Assembly (NCBI GenBank): GCA_021372785.1
Contig: JAJFTT010000006.1
Span: 1-57,729, forward strand
DNA: 57,729 nt
From: Negativicutes bacterium
GTDB lineage: Bacteria; Bacillota; JAAYKD01
Direction of reading: 5' to 3'
Below are positions 35,785 through 42,919 of this stretch, piece by piece (within the stretch, counting starts at the first letter, position 1; the number at the start of each line of letters is the position of its first letter). The notes below the pieces were generated by a model that was given only the letters and a program-made list of their open reading frames with translations, did not search any database and was not told where the DNA came from. The translations under genes were made by a program, and so were the position numbers.

Positions 35785-36414
35785 ATGGAAATGCCGGATA
35801 CCTATACGCTGCAGGGGACAGTCAAAGATAAAACTGGAAATCCGATCGCAGAAGCGGAAGTCCGCTTGCTCGATCGTCATTTTGAAACCCTTTATAGCGG
35901 TCTGACCGATGCAAACGGAAATTACGCACTGCCGGTGCAAGCAGGCGTTTACCCTTTCTTTTTTGCCTGTAAGGATTATGCGCTCAACAATCTGGAATTC
36001 TGGTGTCAGGACTTGCCGCTCTGGACGGATCTGAGCCTGGATGCTGTCATCGACAAATTGGAAGTCTATGGCCTGCATTGTTTTTCAATTCGTGGAGCAA
36101 GTCCCGCTCTCACCCTTTATTTTCGTCCAATGAGCTTAGAAAAAGTTCTGGCCAAGGAAAATAACCTTTGCCCGGATCTGGAAGCAGCGCAGATCAAGGC
36201 CTGGGTGAATGGGGTTGCCTGCCCTTTGCTGCACTGTAATCGAGTAAGCGAGTATATCAAAGCGGATCAAGCGGCGATGGATGCCTTTTTGATCCAAATC
36301 GCCCGGCCGGATGGTGTTGCCCTGCTGCCCGATGCAACTTACTACCTCCTGCTGGAAATCAACGACTGTCATTCGGGAGCGGTTGGTCAGGCAGGCGTCT
36401 ACTTTACTTATTAA
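35785..36414 (+). CDS. Carboxypeptidase regulatory-like (CarboxypepD_reg) domain protein
   Basis: 209 residues; an ATG 6 nt further in is an alternative start. The first 60 residues form the transthyretin-like fold: YTLQGTVKDKTGNPIAEAEVRLLD, GLTDANGNYALPVQAGVYPFFF. The remaining 150 residues are not recognised; they include LTLYFRPMSLEKVLA and a beta-rich end DATYYLLLEINDCHSGAVG. There is no signal peptide, so it is probably cytoplasmic, unlike many members. It is monocistronic, followed by a terminator-like hairpin and the palindrome repeat field. Function unknown. Confidence 0.75.
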   Translation: MEMPDTYTLQGTVKDKTGNPIAEAEVRLLDRHFETLYSGLTDANGNYALPVQAGVYPFFFACKDYALNNLEFWCQDLPLWTDLSLDAVIDKLEVYGLHCFSIRGASPALTLYFRPMSLEKVLAKENNLCPDLEAAQIKAWVNGVACPLLHCNRVSEYIKADQAAMDAFLIQIARPDGVALLPDATYYLLLEINDCHSGAVGQAGVYFTY

Positions 36415-36434
36415 GCAGCGGGAAGCAATTTGAA

Positions 36435-36712
36435 AAAAATAGCTGACGAAGGTGATGGATGGAAGGGTCGGGGTCCTCCAGACACCATCTTTTTTCAACG
36501 AAGATGCAATTACAAACGATGCGGAGTATCTGTAGGGAACGGTCTTGACCGTTCCGAACATCACAATCCACAACGAATATTTAGTTACAACCAATGCGGA
36601 GTATCTGTAGGGAATGGTCTTGACCATTCCGAACGTAGCAGTTTACAACGAATATTCAATTACACAAGACACAAATACGGAGAACGCGGAGCGGTCAAGA
36701 CCGCTCCCTACA
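36435..36712. repeat. Repeat block A
   Basis: This block recurs as block B (36832-37036) at about 90% identity by eye. It carries one extra 74-bp unit (about 36536-36609). Both contain a terminator-like hairpin, two kinds of palindrome and the linker ATTCAATTACACAAGAC. No coding capacity is credible. Confidence 0.8.
36451..36495 (+). terminator. Imperfect terminator-like hairpin in block A
   Basis: GGTGATGGATGGA opposes TCCAGACACCATC with several mismatches, followed by TTTTTT. It lies 37 bp after the preceding gene. Confidence 0.45.
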
Positions 36713-36831
36713 GGGAGTGCTGCGTCTCCAAATACAACTTACGAGCCATATGATACGAACGTAGCTGGAAATACAGAGAGTGCTGCGCCTCCAAATACAA
36801 CTTGCGAACCATATGATATGAGCAAGATTAT

Positions 36832-37036
36832 AAAAATAGCTGACGAAGGTGGTGTATGGAAGGGTCAGAGTCCTCCAGACACCACCTTTTTTCAACGAAG
36901 ATGCAATTACAAACGATGCGGAGTATCTGTAGGGAATGGTCTTGACCATTCCGAACGTCACAGTTTACAACGGATATTCAATTACACAAGACACAAATAC
37001 GGAGAACGCGGAGCGGTCAAGACCGCTCCCTACATT
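36832..37036. repeat. Repeat block B
   Basis: Second copy of block A, displaced by about 397 bp and lacking the extra 74-bp unit. The last palindrome unit (37045-37110) extends the array further. The whole stretch 36415-37188 holds no gene. Confidence 0.8.
36848..36892 (+). terminator. Well-paired terminator-like hairpin in block B
   Basis: GGTGGTGTATGGA opposes TCCAGACACCACC with a single mismatch and TTTTTT follows. It has no gene directly upstream, so it is probably carried by the repeat. Confidence 0.5.
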
Positions 37037-37188
37037 TCGGCAATGTACTATCGGCAACGCTGACGGAGATTGCGGAGCGGTCAAGACCGCTCCCTACAGA
37101 GAGTGCTGCGTCTCCAAATACAACTTACGAGCCATATAATACGAGCGGGGTTAGAAAAACAACAATCGGAATGATCTAAATTGCTCTT

Positions 37189-38418
37189 CTACTCTGCTAA
37201 ATCCACCTGTCTTGTATAACGTGCAATCGCCGCTACATCTTTATCCCCTCTGCCCGAAAGATTGACAATGATGCAGTCCTCTTTCGGCAAAGTGCCGGCA
37301 AATTGCAGGGCAAACGCCACCGCATGCGCGCTTTCAATGGCCGGGATGATCCCCTCACTGCGGGAAAGCACCTCAAAGGCATGCACCGCCTGGTCATCGG
37401 TCACCGCTGTGTATTCCGCTCTGCCGCTGTCCCGCAGAAACGCATGCTCCGGCCCAACGCCTGGGTAATCCAAGCCGGCAGAGATGGAATAGACCGGAGC
37501 CAATTCGTTTGCCTCTGTCTGGTTGAAATAGGATTTCATGCCATGGAAGGTTCCCACCCGACCCAAGGTCAGTGTCGCGGCGTGATCCGGTGTATCCAGG
37601 CCTCTGCCGGCGGCTTCACAGCCGATCAGGCGAACTTGCTTTTCGCAAGCGAATTCATGGAACAAGCCAATGGCATTGCTGCCGCCGCCCACACAGGCGA
37701 TCACGGCTGCCGGCAGTTTCCCTTCCGCTGCCAGAATCTGCTCTTTGGCTTCCCGGCCGATGATGCTCTGAAACTCACGCACCATTTCTGGAAATGGATG
37801 CGGCCCCACGGCCGAGCCCAGCAAATAATGGGTATCTTCATGACGCTGCATCCAGGACATCAATGCCGCATCCACAGCGTCTTTTAAGGTGCGCGTGCCG
37901 CTGGTGACGGCGTGCACCGTCGCGCCCAGTAATTCCATGCGGTAGACATTTAACGCCTGCCGCTTGGTATCTTCCTCACCCATATAAATATCGCAGCTGA
38001 AGCCCATTAAAGCCGCTACCGTGGCTGTGGCAACACCATGTTGACCGGCGCCGGTTTCGGCAATTAGATGGGTCTTGCCCATGCGTTTGGCTAATAAAGC
38101 TTGTCCCAGCGCATTGTTGATTTTATGGGCGCCGGTATGATTCAAATCTTCGCGTTTTAAATAGATTTTAGCGCCGCCCAATTCGCGGCTGAGATTTTCC
38201 GCATAATAAAGCAGAGAAGGACGTCCCGTGTAAGTCTTGCAGAGATGTAAAAATTCTGCTTGAAACTCCGGATCATGCCGGAATTTTTGCCATGCCAAAT
38301 CCACTTCCTCTACGGTCGGCTGTAATTCCGGCGGGATAAACTGCCCGCCAAATTGACCGAAAAAGCCTGCGGAGAGAGAATTTTGACCAGACTGGAGATT
38401 TTCCTTGGTTTCATTCAT
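37189..38418 (-). CDS. trpB: Tryptophan synthase beta chain
   Basis: 409 residues from the ATG at 38418 (AGGG 8 nt upstream). The PLP lysine is Lys99 in [13 protein letters not shown]. The active-site loop [10 protein letters not shown], the phosphate loop [10 protein letters not shown], and [13 protein letters not shown] are all present, so it is a TrpB1-type subunit that should work with TrpA to join indole and serine. No trpA or other trp gene is adjacent, so the partner is elsewhere or indole is salvaged. Expression is controlled by a T-box leader with a Trp specifier located just upstream. Confidence 0.96.
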   Translation of the reverse strand: MNETKENLQSGQNSLSAGFFGQFGGQFIPPELQPTVEEVDLAWQKFRHDPEFQAEFLHLCKTYTGRPSLLYYAENLSRELGGAKIYLKREDLNHTGAHKINNALGQALLAKRMGKTHLIAETGAGQHGVATATVAALMGFSCDIYMGEEDTKRQALNVYRMELLGATVHAVTSGTRTLKDAVDAALMSWMQRHEDTHYLLGSAVGPHPFPEMVREFQSIIGREAKEQILAAEGKLPAAVIACVGGGSNAIGLFHEFACEKQVRLIGCEAAGRGLDTPDHAATLTLGRVGTFHGMKSYFNQTEANELAPVYSISAGLDYPGVGPEHAFLRDSGRAEYTAVTDDQAVHAFEVLSRSEGIIPAIESAHAVAFALQFAGTLPKEDCIIVNLSGRGDKDVAAIARYTRQVDLAE

Positions 38419-38556
38419 GGTAATCACCCTATTTCATTGATGGCATGAAACGTTCCTTTCTATTATTCTTATTTTTTTCTGATTAGCAGCAGATTCGATG
38501 CCGAATTAAAAGCAAGCGCTTACTTTTTTCCCTGCAAACCGTCTCTTCGGGTACAC

Positions 38557-38834
38557 AAAAAAAGCCTTTGTCTCCTCTCTAAAAGGGACAAAGGCTTATA
38601 AAAGCTTCTGCGGTACCACCCAATTTGACGGCAAACTGCCGCCCACTCTTTCGCATACCATCATATGCGCTTCCCTGGATAACGGCGGAAGAAGCCGTCA
38701 GCGCCTACTTTTCTAAAAAATTTCGGGCTGCCCTCACAAGTCCATTCACTAAAGCTGATGTTACCGCACTCGCACCATCGGCGGCTCTCTGTTAACAGGC
38801 TGCTTTACCTACTCGTCTTGTTCAATGGTTTATG
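38557..38834 (-). promoter_or_regulatory. T-box leader (tryptophan specifier UGG) of trpB
   Basis: Read leftwards from about 38834. Stem I carries GAATGGAC, with the specifier TGG at 38742-38744 (Trp), matching the downstream trpB. The conserved T-box sequence GGGTGGTACCGC lies at about 38611-38622. A terminator AAGCCTTTGTC/GACAAAGGCTT (38562-38597) ends in a run of T's. When uncharged tRNA-Trp pairs with the specifier and the TGGT bulge, an antiterminator forms and trpB is read. Confidence 0.93.
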
Positions 38835-38840
38835 TTTGAG

Positions 38841-38869
38841 ATTATAAGCCGACAGCATCGCTTTGTCAA
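38841..38869 (-). promoter_or_regulatory. Promoter of the trpB T-box transcript
   Basis: TTGACA (38864-38869), 17 bp, TATAAT (38841-38846), a consensus promoter just after the end of the gene fragment. Confidence 0.9.
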
Positions 38870-38888
38870 GCAGAAAATTCTCTGCTAT

Positions 38889-39203
38889 TTATTCTTTGTA
38901 ACGGCACAGAGTTGTGATCGCCTGCCGGTCCAGCGCCTGTATTTCTCTTAACAATTCTGTGATCGCTCTTCTGTTTTTCGGTTCACGCAAGCCTTGCCAG
39001 CCTTTTTCGCGCAGCACGGCATCCACCTTGCGGCTGCGGTTGCGGATTTTGACAAAGCAGCCGGCCACGTCTTTGATCCCGTTCTCGCGCAGAAAATCAG
39101 CCGCCCAGCCGCGCGCTTCGGCATTGCTGAACAAGAGATTGCGCTGAAGCTTAGGAATTAAGATTACCACATCCTGAGCAGTTGCTAAATAAGCAAACAG
39201 GGC
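38889..39203 (-). pseudogene. Chimeric fragment: DUF262-like N-terminus fused to BtrH/C39-like C-terminus
   Basis: From 39148 leftwards, 86 codons repeat the end of the intact gene at 41861-42874 (RNLLFSNAEARGWAADFLRE onward, three substitutions by eye). Upstream the same frame reads ALFAYLATAQDVVILIPKLQ, which resembles the N-terminus of DUF262 proteins (compare HKIVIPKLQRDYAQ in the gene at 51918). The join falls at CTTCAGCGC or TTTCAGCGC, shared by both parents. A GTG at 39170 could start a 93-residue product, but it has no ribosome site. It is most likely a recombination relic. Confidence 0.7.
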
Positions 39204-39424
39204 ACTAGCAACGCAGCATTCTGTATCATTATATATAATTATGTATCATTTCGCGCTGGCTGTTACTTTATTGATATTAATTAGCATAAAATTCATCGAA
39301 AAGTTGTTATTTTTTTCCCGATTTTCTTCGTGTTTCTATTAAAACGTTCATATTTAATCTTATTTTGGCCATTACTATTGGTGAATTATTTCTCAATGGT
39401 CTTCGGGTTGACACATTTATACTA

Positions 39425-39452
39425 TTGACTTATTTTGGTATATGTTTATAAT
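39425..39452 (+). promoter_or_regulatory. Promoter of the secreted Cys-rich protein gene
   Basis: TTGACT (39425-39430), 16 bp, TATAAT (39447-39452). The stretch 39204-39479 is strongly AT-rich and holds no gene that I can see. Confidence 0.65.
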
Positions 39453-39503
39453 ATTTCTTAGAGGATTATAAAATAAAAAATGAGGATTAAGAGAGGTTTT
39501 GTC

Positions 39504-40211
39504 ATGATTAGGAGAGTCAGAAAATTCATCGCGTGTTTGCTAATAGTCCTAATGTTATCAAGTTCGGTTTTGGCCAATGTAGTGTCTTCCATTGACAATT
39601 GTTCTGATTGTGATTGTGCAGAAAGCTATACTGATTCTGATTTTCGTTTAGAATCTACTTCCGAATTTCAGAGAATACTGAACGATCTCCTAGCAACAAT
39701 CCCTAAAGATGCCACAATTGAGGAATTCCAAAAAACCTTGTCCACCAAGTTTCCGGGAGTTATTGTGGTTAAGAGTGATAAAGTTGACTACGCCAACGAT
39801 TTAGTTAATTCTTTAAACACATTTACCGAAGCAGAAATCGGAATAATTTATTCCAAGGTTAAAACTATTGCTGATATAAGCTCAGAACACAACTTTGAAA
39901 GTTATACAATTATTTGGAAAGATGCTGAACATAATGATTTTTATGTAAAGTCGGCAAAATGGTGTGCCGGATGTGGAGCATTTGTTATGTGGTTATTAGA
40001 CCAAACAGGTTCATATATATTTGATGCACTTGCAAAACGGTTAGAGACTTGGTTAATTGAAAGAGTGACGTGTGCATACAATCACCTTATCTCCGAAACA
40101 AGTACTCTTGTAAGTGTTGAATATGCTCCCACATGTAATATATGTCTCTCTTCTAATAATATGACTTGGAACGGATATTGGTGGTGTACTCTTTGTAATC
40201 AGGCGAAATGA
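39504..40211 (+). CDS. Secreted Cys-rich protein of unknown function
   Basis: 235 residues from the ATG at 39504 (AGAGAGGT 6 nt upstream); an ATG at 39480 is possible but poorly placed. A signal peptide (about residues 1-25, FIACLLIVLMLSSSVLA) leads into CSDCDCAE. A helical middle follows, then a WCAGCGAFVMWLLDQTG segment, and the C-terminus has CNICLSS and WWCTLCNQAK. These look like two CxxC zinc or disulfide knuckles. Codon use and AT content differ from the GC-balanced neighbours, which suggests transfer. I do not recognise a family. A bacteriocin-like or surface role is speculative. Confidence 0.6.
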   Translation: MIRRVRKFIACLLIVLMLSSSVLANVVSSIDNCSDCDCAESYTDSDFRLESTSEFQRILNDLLATIPKDATIEEFQKTLSTKFPGVIVVKSDKVDYANDLVNSLNTFTEAEIGIIYSKVKTIADISSEHNFESYTIIWKDAEHNDFYVKSAKWCAGCGAFVMWLLDQTGSYIFDALAKRLETWLIERVTCAYNHLISETSTLVSVEYAPTCNICLSSNNMTWNGYWWCTLCNQAK

Positions 40212-40221
40212 GGCGAATAAT

Positions 40222-40485
40222 TTGAACATTTTACTTCTCTATGCCGTATATATTGTTGTTTCATCAAGTTCCACGTATTATCTTGCTAGACTATTTCTAA
40301 AAAAAGTAAATGTTTCATGGTTGTTTTTATTCTTGATATTGAACTCTTCGTGTGTGTTTTTTCGCTGGAGTAATAATTTGACTCCTCCAACATATACACT
40401 AGTAATAACTAAGTCATTGATTTCTCTCGTCTTTTTTTTGAAAGATTTCTCAAAATGGAAAAGATCAACACAACGGTCACTATAA
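40222..40485 (+). CDS. Small membrane protein of unknown function
   Basis: 87 residues from a TTG at 40222 (GAGGCG upstream), 10 bp after the secreted protein gene. Two or three hydrophobic segments (LLYAVYIVVSSSSTYYLA, WLFLFLILNSSCVFF, LVITKSLISLVFFL) suggest an integral membrane protein. The same AT-rich composition and tight spacing suggest a two-gene unit with the secreted protein. An immunity or partner role would fit a toxin cassette but is only a guess. It ends just before the group II intron relic. Confidence 0.5.
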   Translation: MNILLLYAVYIVVSSSSTYYLARLFLKKVNVSWLFLFLILNSSCVFFRWSNNLTPPTYTLVITKSLISLVFFLKDFSKWKRSTQRSL

Positions 40486-40493
40486 TAGAAATC

Positions 40494-41597
40494 AATCGGG
40501 AGGTCGGCTATCCATTAATTGGATAGCCGACCTCCCACAGCATCGTACGTACTTCGGTAAACGGTACTTCCTCAGTTTACACAATCATCAACTCGTAACA
40601 GTTTGCAGAAATAAAGTATCCGGCTCTCAGAAGGTGCTGGTTGGTAAGAGAGCTAGACAGGATTGGGCTATGGGCTGTTCGCCAATAGCCCTTTCTTGTA
40701 TTTGCCCACATCATGCCAGATCAGTCTTGATTCCAAGATGAACCAGCTGAGTGTTGCGTGTTTTTACTCACTTCCATCGCTTCCAGGTGACCATTCTGAT
40801 TCGACTTCTTGTCCACTCATCCAGGCCCTCCAACAGCGCTTTCATATCCGCTAGGTAGAAGCAGTTCACCCATCCTTTTATTAAGTAGTGAGTTCTTTCT
40901 TACGTCGGTCTATGCTCATCCCATTGCTTCTTGCTGTGATTTCTTTAATTTTGACTTTTCAATTTCTCAGTGCTTTGCTTGTTCACACGCAAGCGACCCT
41001 TTCCTTTGTATAGGTAAAAGCTGTATCCCAGATATTACTCTCTTCCTGCATAGGCGACTTGTGTTTTCTCACGGTTCACTCGCAGCAGCAGTTTCTTTTT
41101 AATAAAGGGGATTAAGCTGTTCAGGACGTGCTCAGTTGCTCAGCGGCTTTTACAAAAGATCAGCGTGTCCTCCGCACAACGCACAAAGTGATGCCCTCTG
41201 CGTTCTAACTCCTTGTCGCATTCGTTGAGCATGATGTTTCCCAGTAATGGACTAAGGGTCCTCCCTGAGGGATTCCTTCCGGTCTTCCTTCCATCCAGCC
41301 TTCTACTATAACTCCTGCTCTTAAGAATTTGTGAATGAGTGAGAAGACCCTGCCGTCTTTTATGGAGTTCGAAAGGATTTGCACCAATTTACTCTGGTTC
41401 ACGGTGTCAAAATATTTCTCTATATCCAAGTCCACAACATAGTGGTAATCCTCGCTTAAGTTGTCTTGACATTTTCTTAATGCATCATGGGCACCTCACT
41501 TCGGTCGAAAACCATAATGTTGTCCGAGAACTGTTTTTCGTAAATGGGTGTAAGCACTTGGCAGATTGCCTGTTGGATCAAGCGATCTACGACAGTG
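40494..41597 (-). mobile_element. Degenerate, 5'-truncated group II intron with reverse transcriptase/maturase remains
   Basis: Read leftwards from 41597, pieces of an LtrA-type reverse transcriptase appear in changing frames: PTVVDRLIQQAICQVLTPIY, then LDIEKYFDTVNQSKLVQIL (at 41435-41205), GVPQGGPL-like GIPQGGPL, then RGHHFVRCAEDTLIFCKS, where the YADD box reads CAED. Stops and frameshifts interrupt it throughout. The 3' end keeps a domain V/VI-like region with GTACGTACG and the hairpin GAGGTCGGCTATCCA/TGGATAGCCGACCTC (40500-40534). Ribozyme domains I-III and the RT N-terminus are missing at the junction with the leader copy, so it cannot move. Confidence 0.85.
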
Positions 41598-42120
41598 GGT
41601 AATCACCATATTTCATTTGATGGCATGAAACGTTCATTTCTATTTTTTTTACTTTTTTACTGACACAGCAACAGATCCGATGCCGAATAAAAAGCAAGCG
41701 CTTACTTTTTTCTCCTGCAAATCGTCTATTGGGTACACAAAAAAGCCTTTGTCTCCTCTGAAAAGGACAAAGGCTTATGAAAGCTTCTGCGGTACCACCC
41801 ATTATGTTTGAGATTATAAGCCGACAGCATCGCTTTGTCAAGCAGAAAATTCTCTGCTATTTATTCTTTGTAACGACACAGGGCTGTGATCGCCTGCCGG
41901 TCCAGCGCCTGCATTTCTCTTAACAATTCTGTGATCGCTCCTCTGTTTTTCGGTTCACGCAAACCTTGCCAACCTTTTTCGCGCAGCACGGCATCCACCT
42001 TGCGGCTGCGGTTGCGGATTTTGACAAAGCAGCCGGCCACGTCTTTGATCCCGTTCTCCCGCAGAAAATCAGCCGCCCAGCCGCGCGCTTCGGCATTGCT
42101 GAACAAGAGATTGCGCTGAA
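41598..42120. repeat. Direct repeat copy 2 (decayed trpB leader plus tail of BtrH/C39-like gene)
   Basis: Homologous to 38419-39148, but lacking the counterpart of 38623-38829 (207 bp). On its right it continues into the intact gene 41861-42874; on its left it stops where the trpB start codon should be and meets the intron relic. Confidence 0.85.
41730..41840 (-). promoter_or_regulatory. T-box relic without stem I
   Basis: The promoter TTGACA (41835-41840), 17 bp, TATAAT (41812-41817) is intact. It is followed almost at once by GGGTGGTACCGC and the AAGCCTTTGTC/GACAAAGGCTT terminator. The specifier stem is deleted, so it cannot read tRNA-Trp identity and should terminate constitutively. No gene remains downstream. 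Confidence 0.85.
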
Positions 42121-42874
42121 ACTGATAACGCATTTTCAGAGTGGCATCGTCAAAGTCCGCGGCCGTTGCAATCAAGTCGATCCAGGCGTCATAAGCCGCC
42201 TGCCCCGCCAGATAATCTTCGACTTTTCTCTGCTTCAGGATCGACAAACCGTAAGCCAATACAGCGGATAGCTTGAGCCGGCGTGCGGTTTTCTCGCCCG
42301 GAAACACGAGAAAATAGAGGTTCTTCTGCCAATCCGCCTGGCGAAACATGCCGTTCGGCTCTTCTTCAGAGGGAGCGATGACCTGGAAATGGCTCCAGCC
42401 CAGCAGTACTTCCCCCGCCTGATCATAGCCGGCGATCAGACTGCACTCCGGCGGTCCGATGACGCCAAAGGCCAGCACCGGTTTGTTGCGGTCAATCGAG
42501 GCCACGATCTCTGCTTTCATTGCTTCGTAGCTCGTCTGATCGGGCCGTACAATCCGATAATCGTAACCTGCCCAGGCAAAGGCACGGCTGACCGCCTCGA
42601 TACCGATGGTCAAATCGAAACTGCTCGGGCAGAGTGTTTCGTGCCAGAGCAATTGAAACGCCATGCCGCTGGCGGTGATAAATTGCTGATAGCCGCTGCG
42701 TTTGATGTAACGGCGGCCTTCCGAATAGCTGATTTTCAACGGATAATCCTCTCCTAAGTATTCCATCAGGGAGGTCATGCAGGCCGGAAACGGCAAACTT
42801 TCCGGTGCTCGCTGATCGCCGGTGTAGCCGGGGAAACCAACGCGTTTCACCTCAAGCACTTTTTTCTCTGGCAT
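41861..42874 (-). CDS. BtrH/C39-like papain-fold protein of unknown function
   Basis: 337 residues. The N-terminal half has the pattern of BtrH-type or C39-like cysteine-acyltransferase folds: FPACMTSLMEYLGEDY (candidate Cys), then KPVLAFGVIGPPECSLIAGYD and GEVLLGWSHFQVI (candidate His in the SHFQ position). The C-terminal 100 residues are helical and Arg-rich (NAEARGWAADFLREN; RKVDAVLREKGW). Similar proteins occur in Bacillota without assigned roles. The ribosome site AGAAAGAAG is weak. It is the intact source of the fragment at 38889-39148. Catalysis is inferred from the fold only. Confidence 0.65.
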   Translation of the reverse strand: MPEKKVLEVKRVGFPGYTGDQRAPESLPFPACMTSLMEYLGEDYPLKISYSEGRRYIKRSGYQQFITASGMAFQLLWHETLCPSSFDLTIGIEAVSRAFAWAGYDYRIVRPDQTSYEAMKAEIVASIDRNKPVLAFGVIGPPECSLIAGYDQAGEVLLGWSHFQVIAPSEEEPNGMFRQADWQKNLYFLVFPGEKTARRLKLSAVLAYGLSILKQRKVEDYLAGQAAYDAWIDLIATAADFDDATLKMRYQFQRNLLFSNAEARGWAADFLRENGIKDVAGCFVKIRNRSRKVDAVLREKGWQGLREPKNRGAITELLREMQALDRQAITALCRYKE

Positions 42875-42919
42875 TCTTCTTTCTAACCCCCTAAAAAGCC
42901 AAATCTTGATTAAACCTTG

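Larger units (their letters stand above)
36536..37093. repeat. Six 20-bp palindromes with compensatory arm changes
   Basis: Copies at 36536-36555, 36611-36630, 36688-36707, 36933-36952, 37010-37029 and 37074-37093. The arms occur as GGAACGGTC/GACCGTTCC, GGAATGGTC/GACCATTCC and GGAGCGGTC/GACCGCTCC, each fully self-complementary. Each is flanked by CTGTAGG on one side, or by its mirror CCTACA on the other. Three copies of a GAGTGCTGCG(T/C)CTCCAAATACAACTT-type linker lie at about 36714, 36777 and 37097. Confidence 0.9.
38419..39148. repeat. Direct repeat copy 1 (trpB leader plus tail of BtrH/C39-like gene)
   Basis: Homologous to 41598-42120. It starts right at the trpB start codon and ends inside the gene fragment at GCGCTGAA. 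It includes the intact T-box and promoter. The copies flank a foreign-looking 2.4-kb insert. Confidence 0.85.

Noticed and set aside
36536-37093. CRISPR array
   Set aside because: The palindromes are irregularly spaced (46-226 bp between units), the intervening DNA is itself repeated, and no cas genes are present.
36430-37139. Overlapping frames of about 100-150 codons in the repeat field
   Set aside because: Their peptides are produced by the palindromes and linkers themselves, recur with the repeats and have no start context.
39480-39503. Earlier ATG for the secreted Cys-rich protein
   Set aside because: The only possible ribosome site is 16 nt away, and the extra residues weaken the signal peptide; the ATG at 39504 has AGAGAGGT at 6 nt.
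40663-41102. Plus-strand frames of 63-97 codons
   Set aside because: They are antisense to the decayed intron reverse transcriptase and have no independent support.
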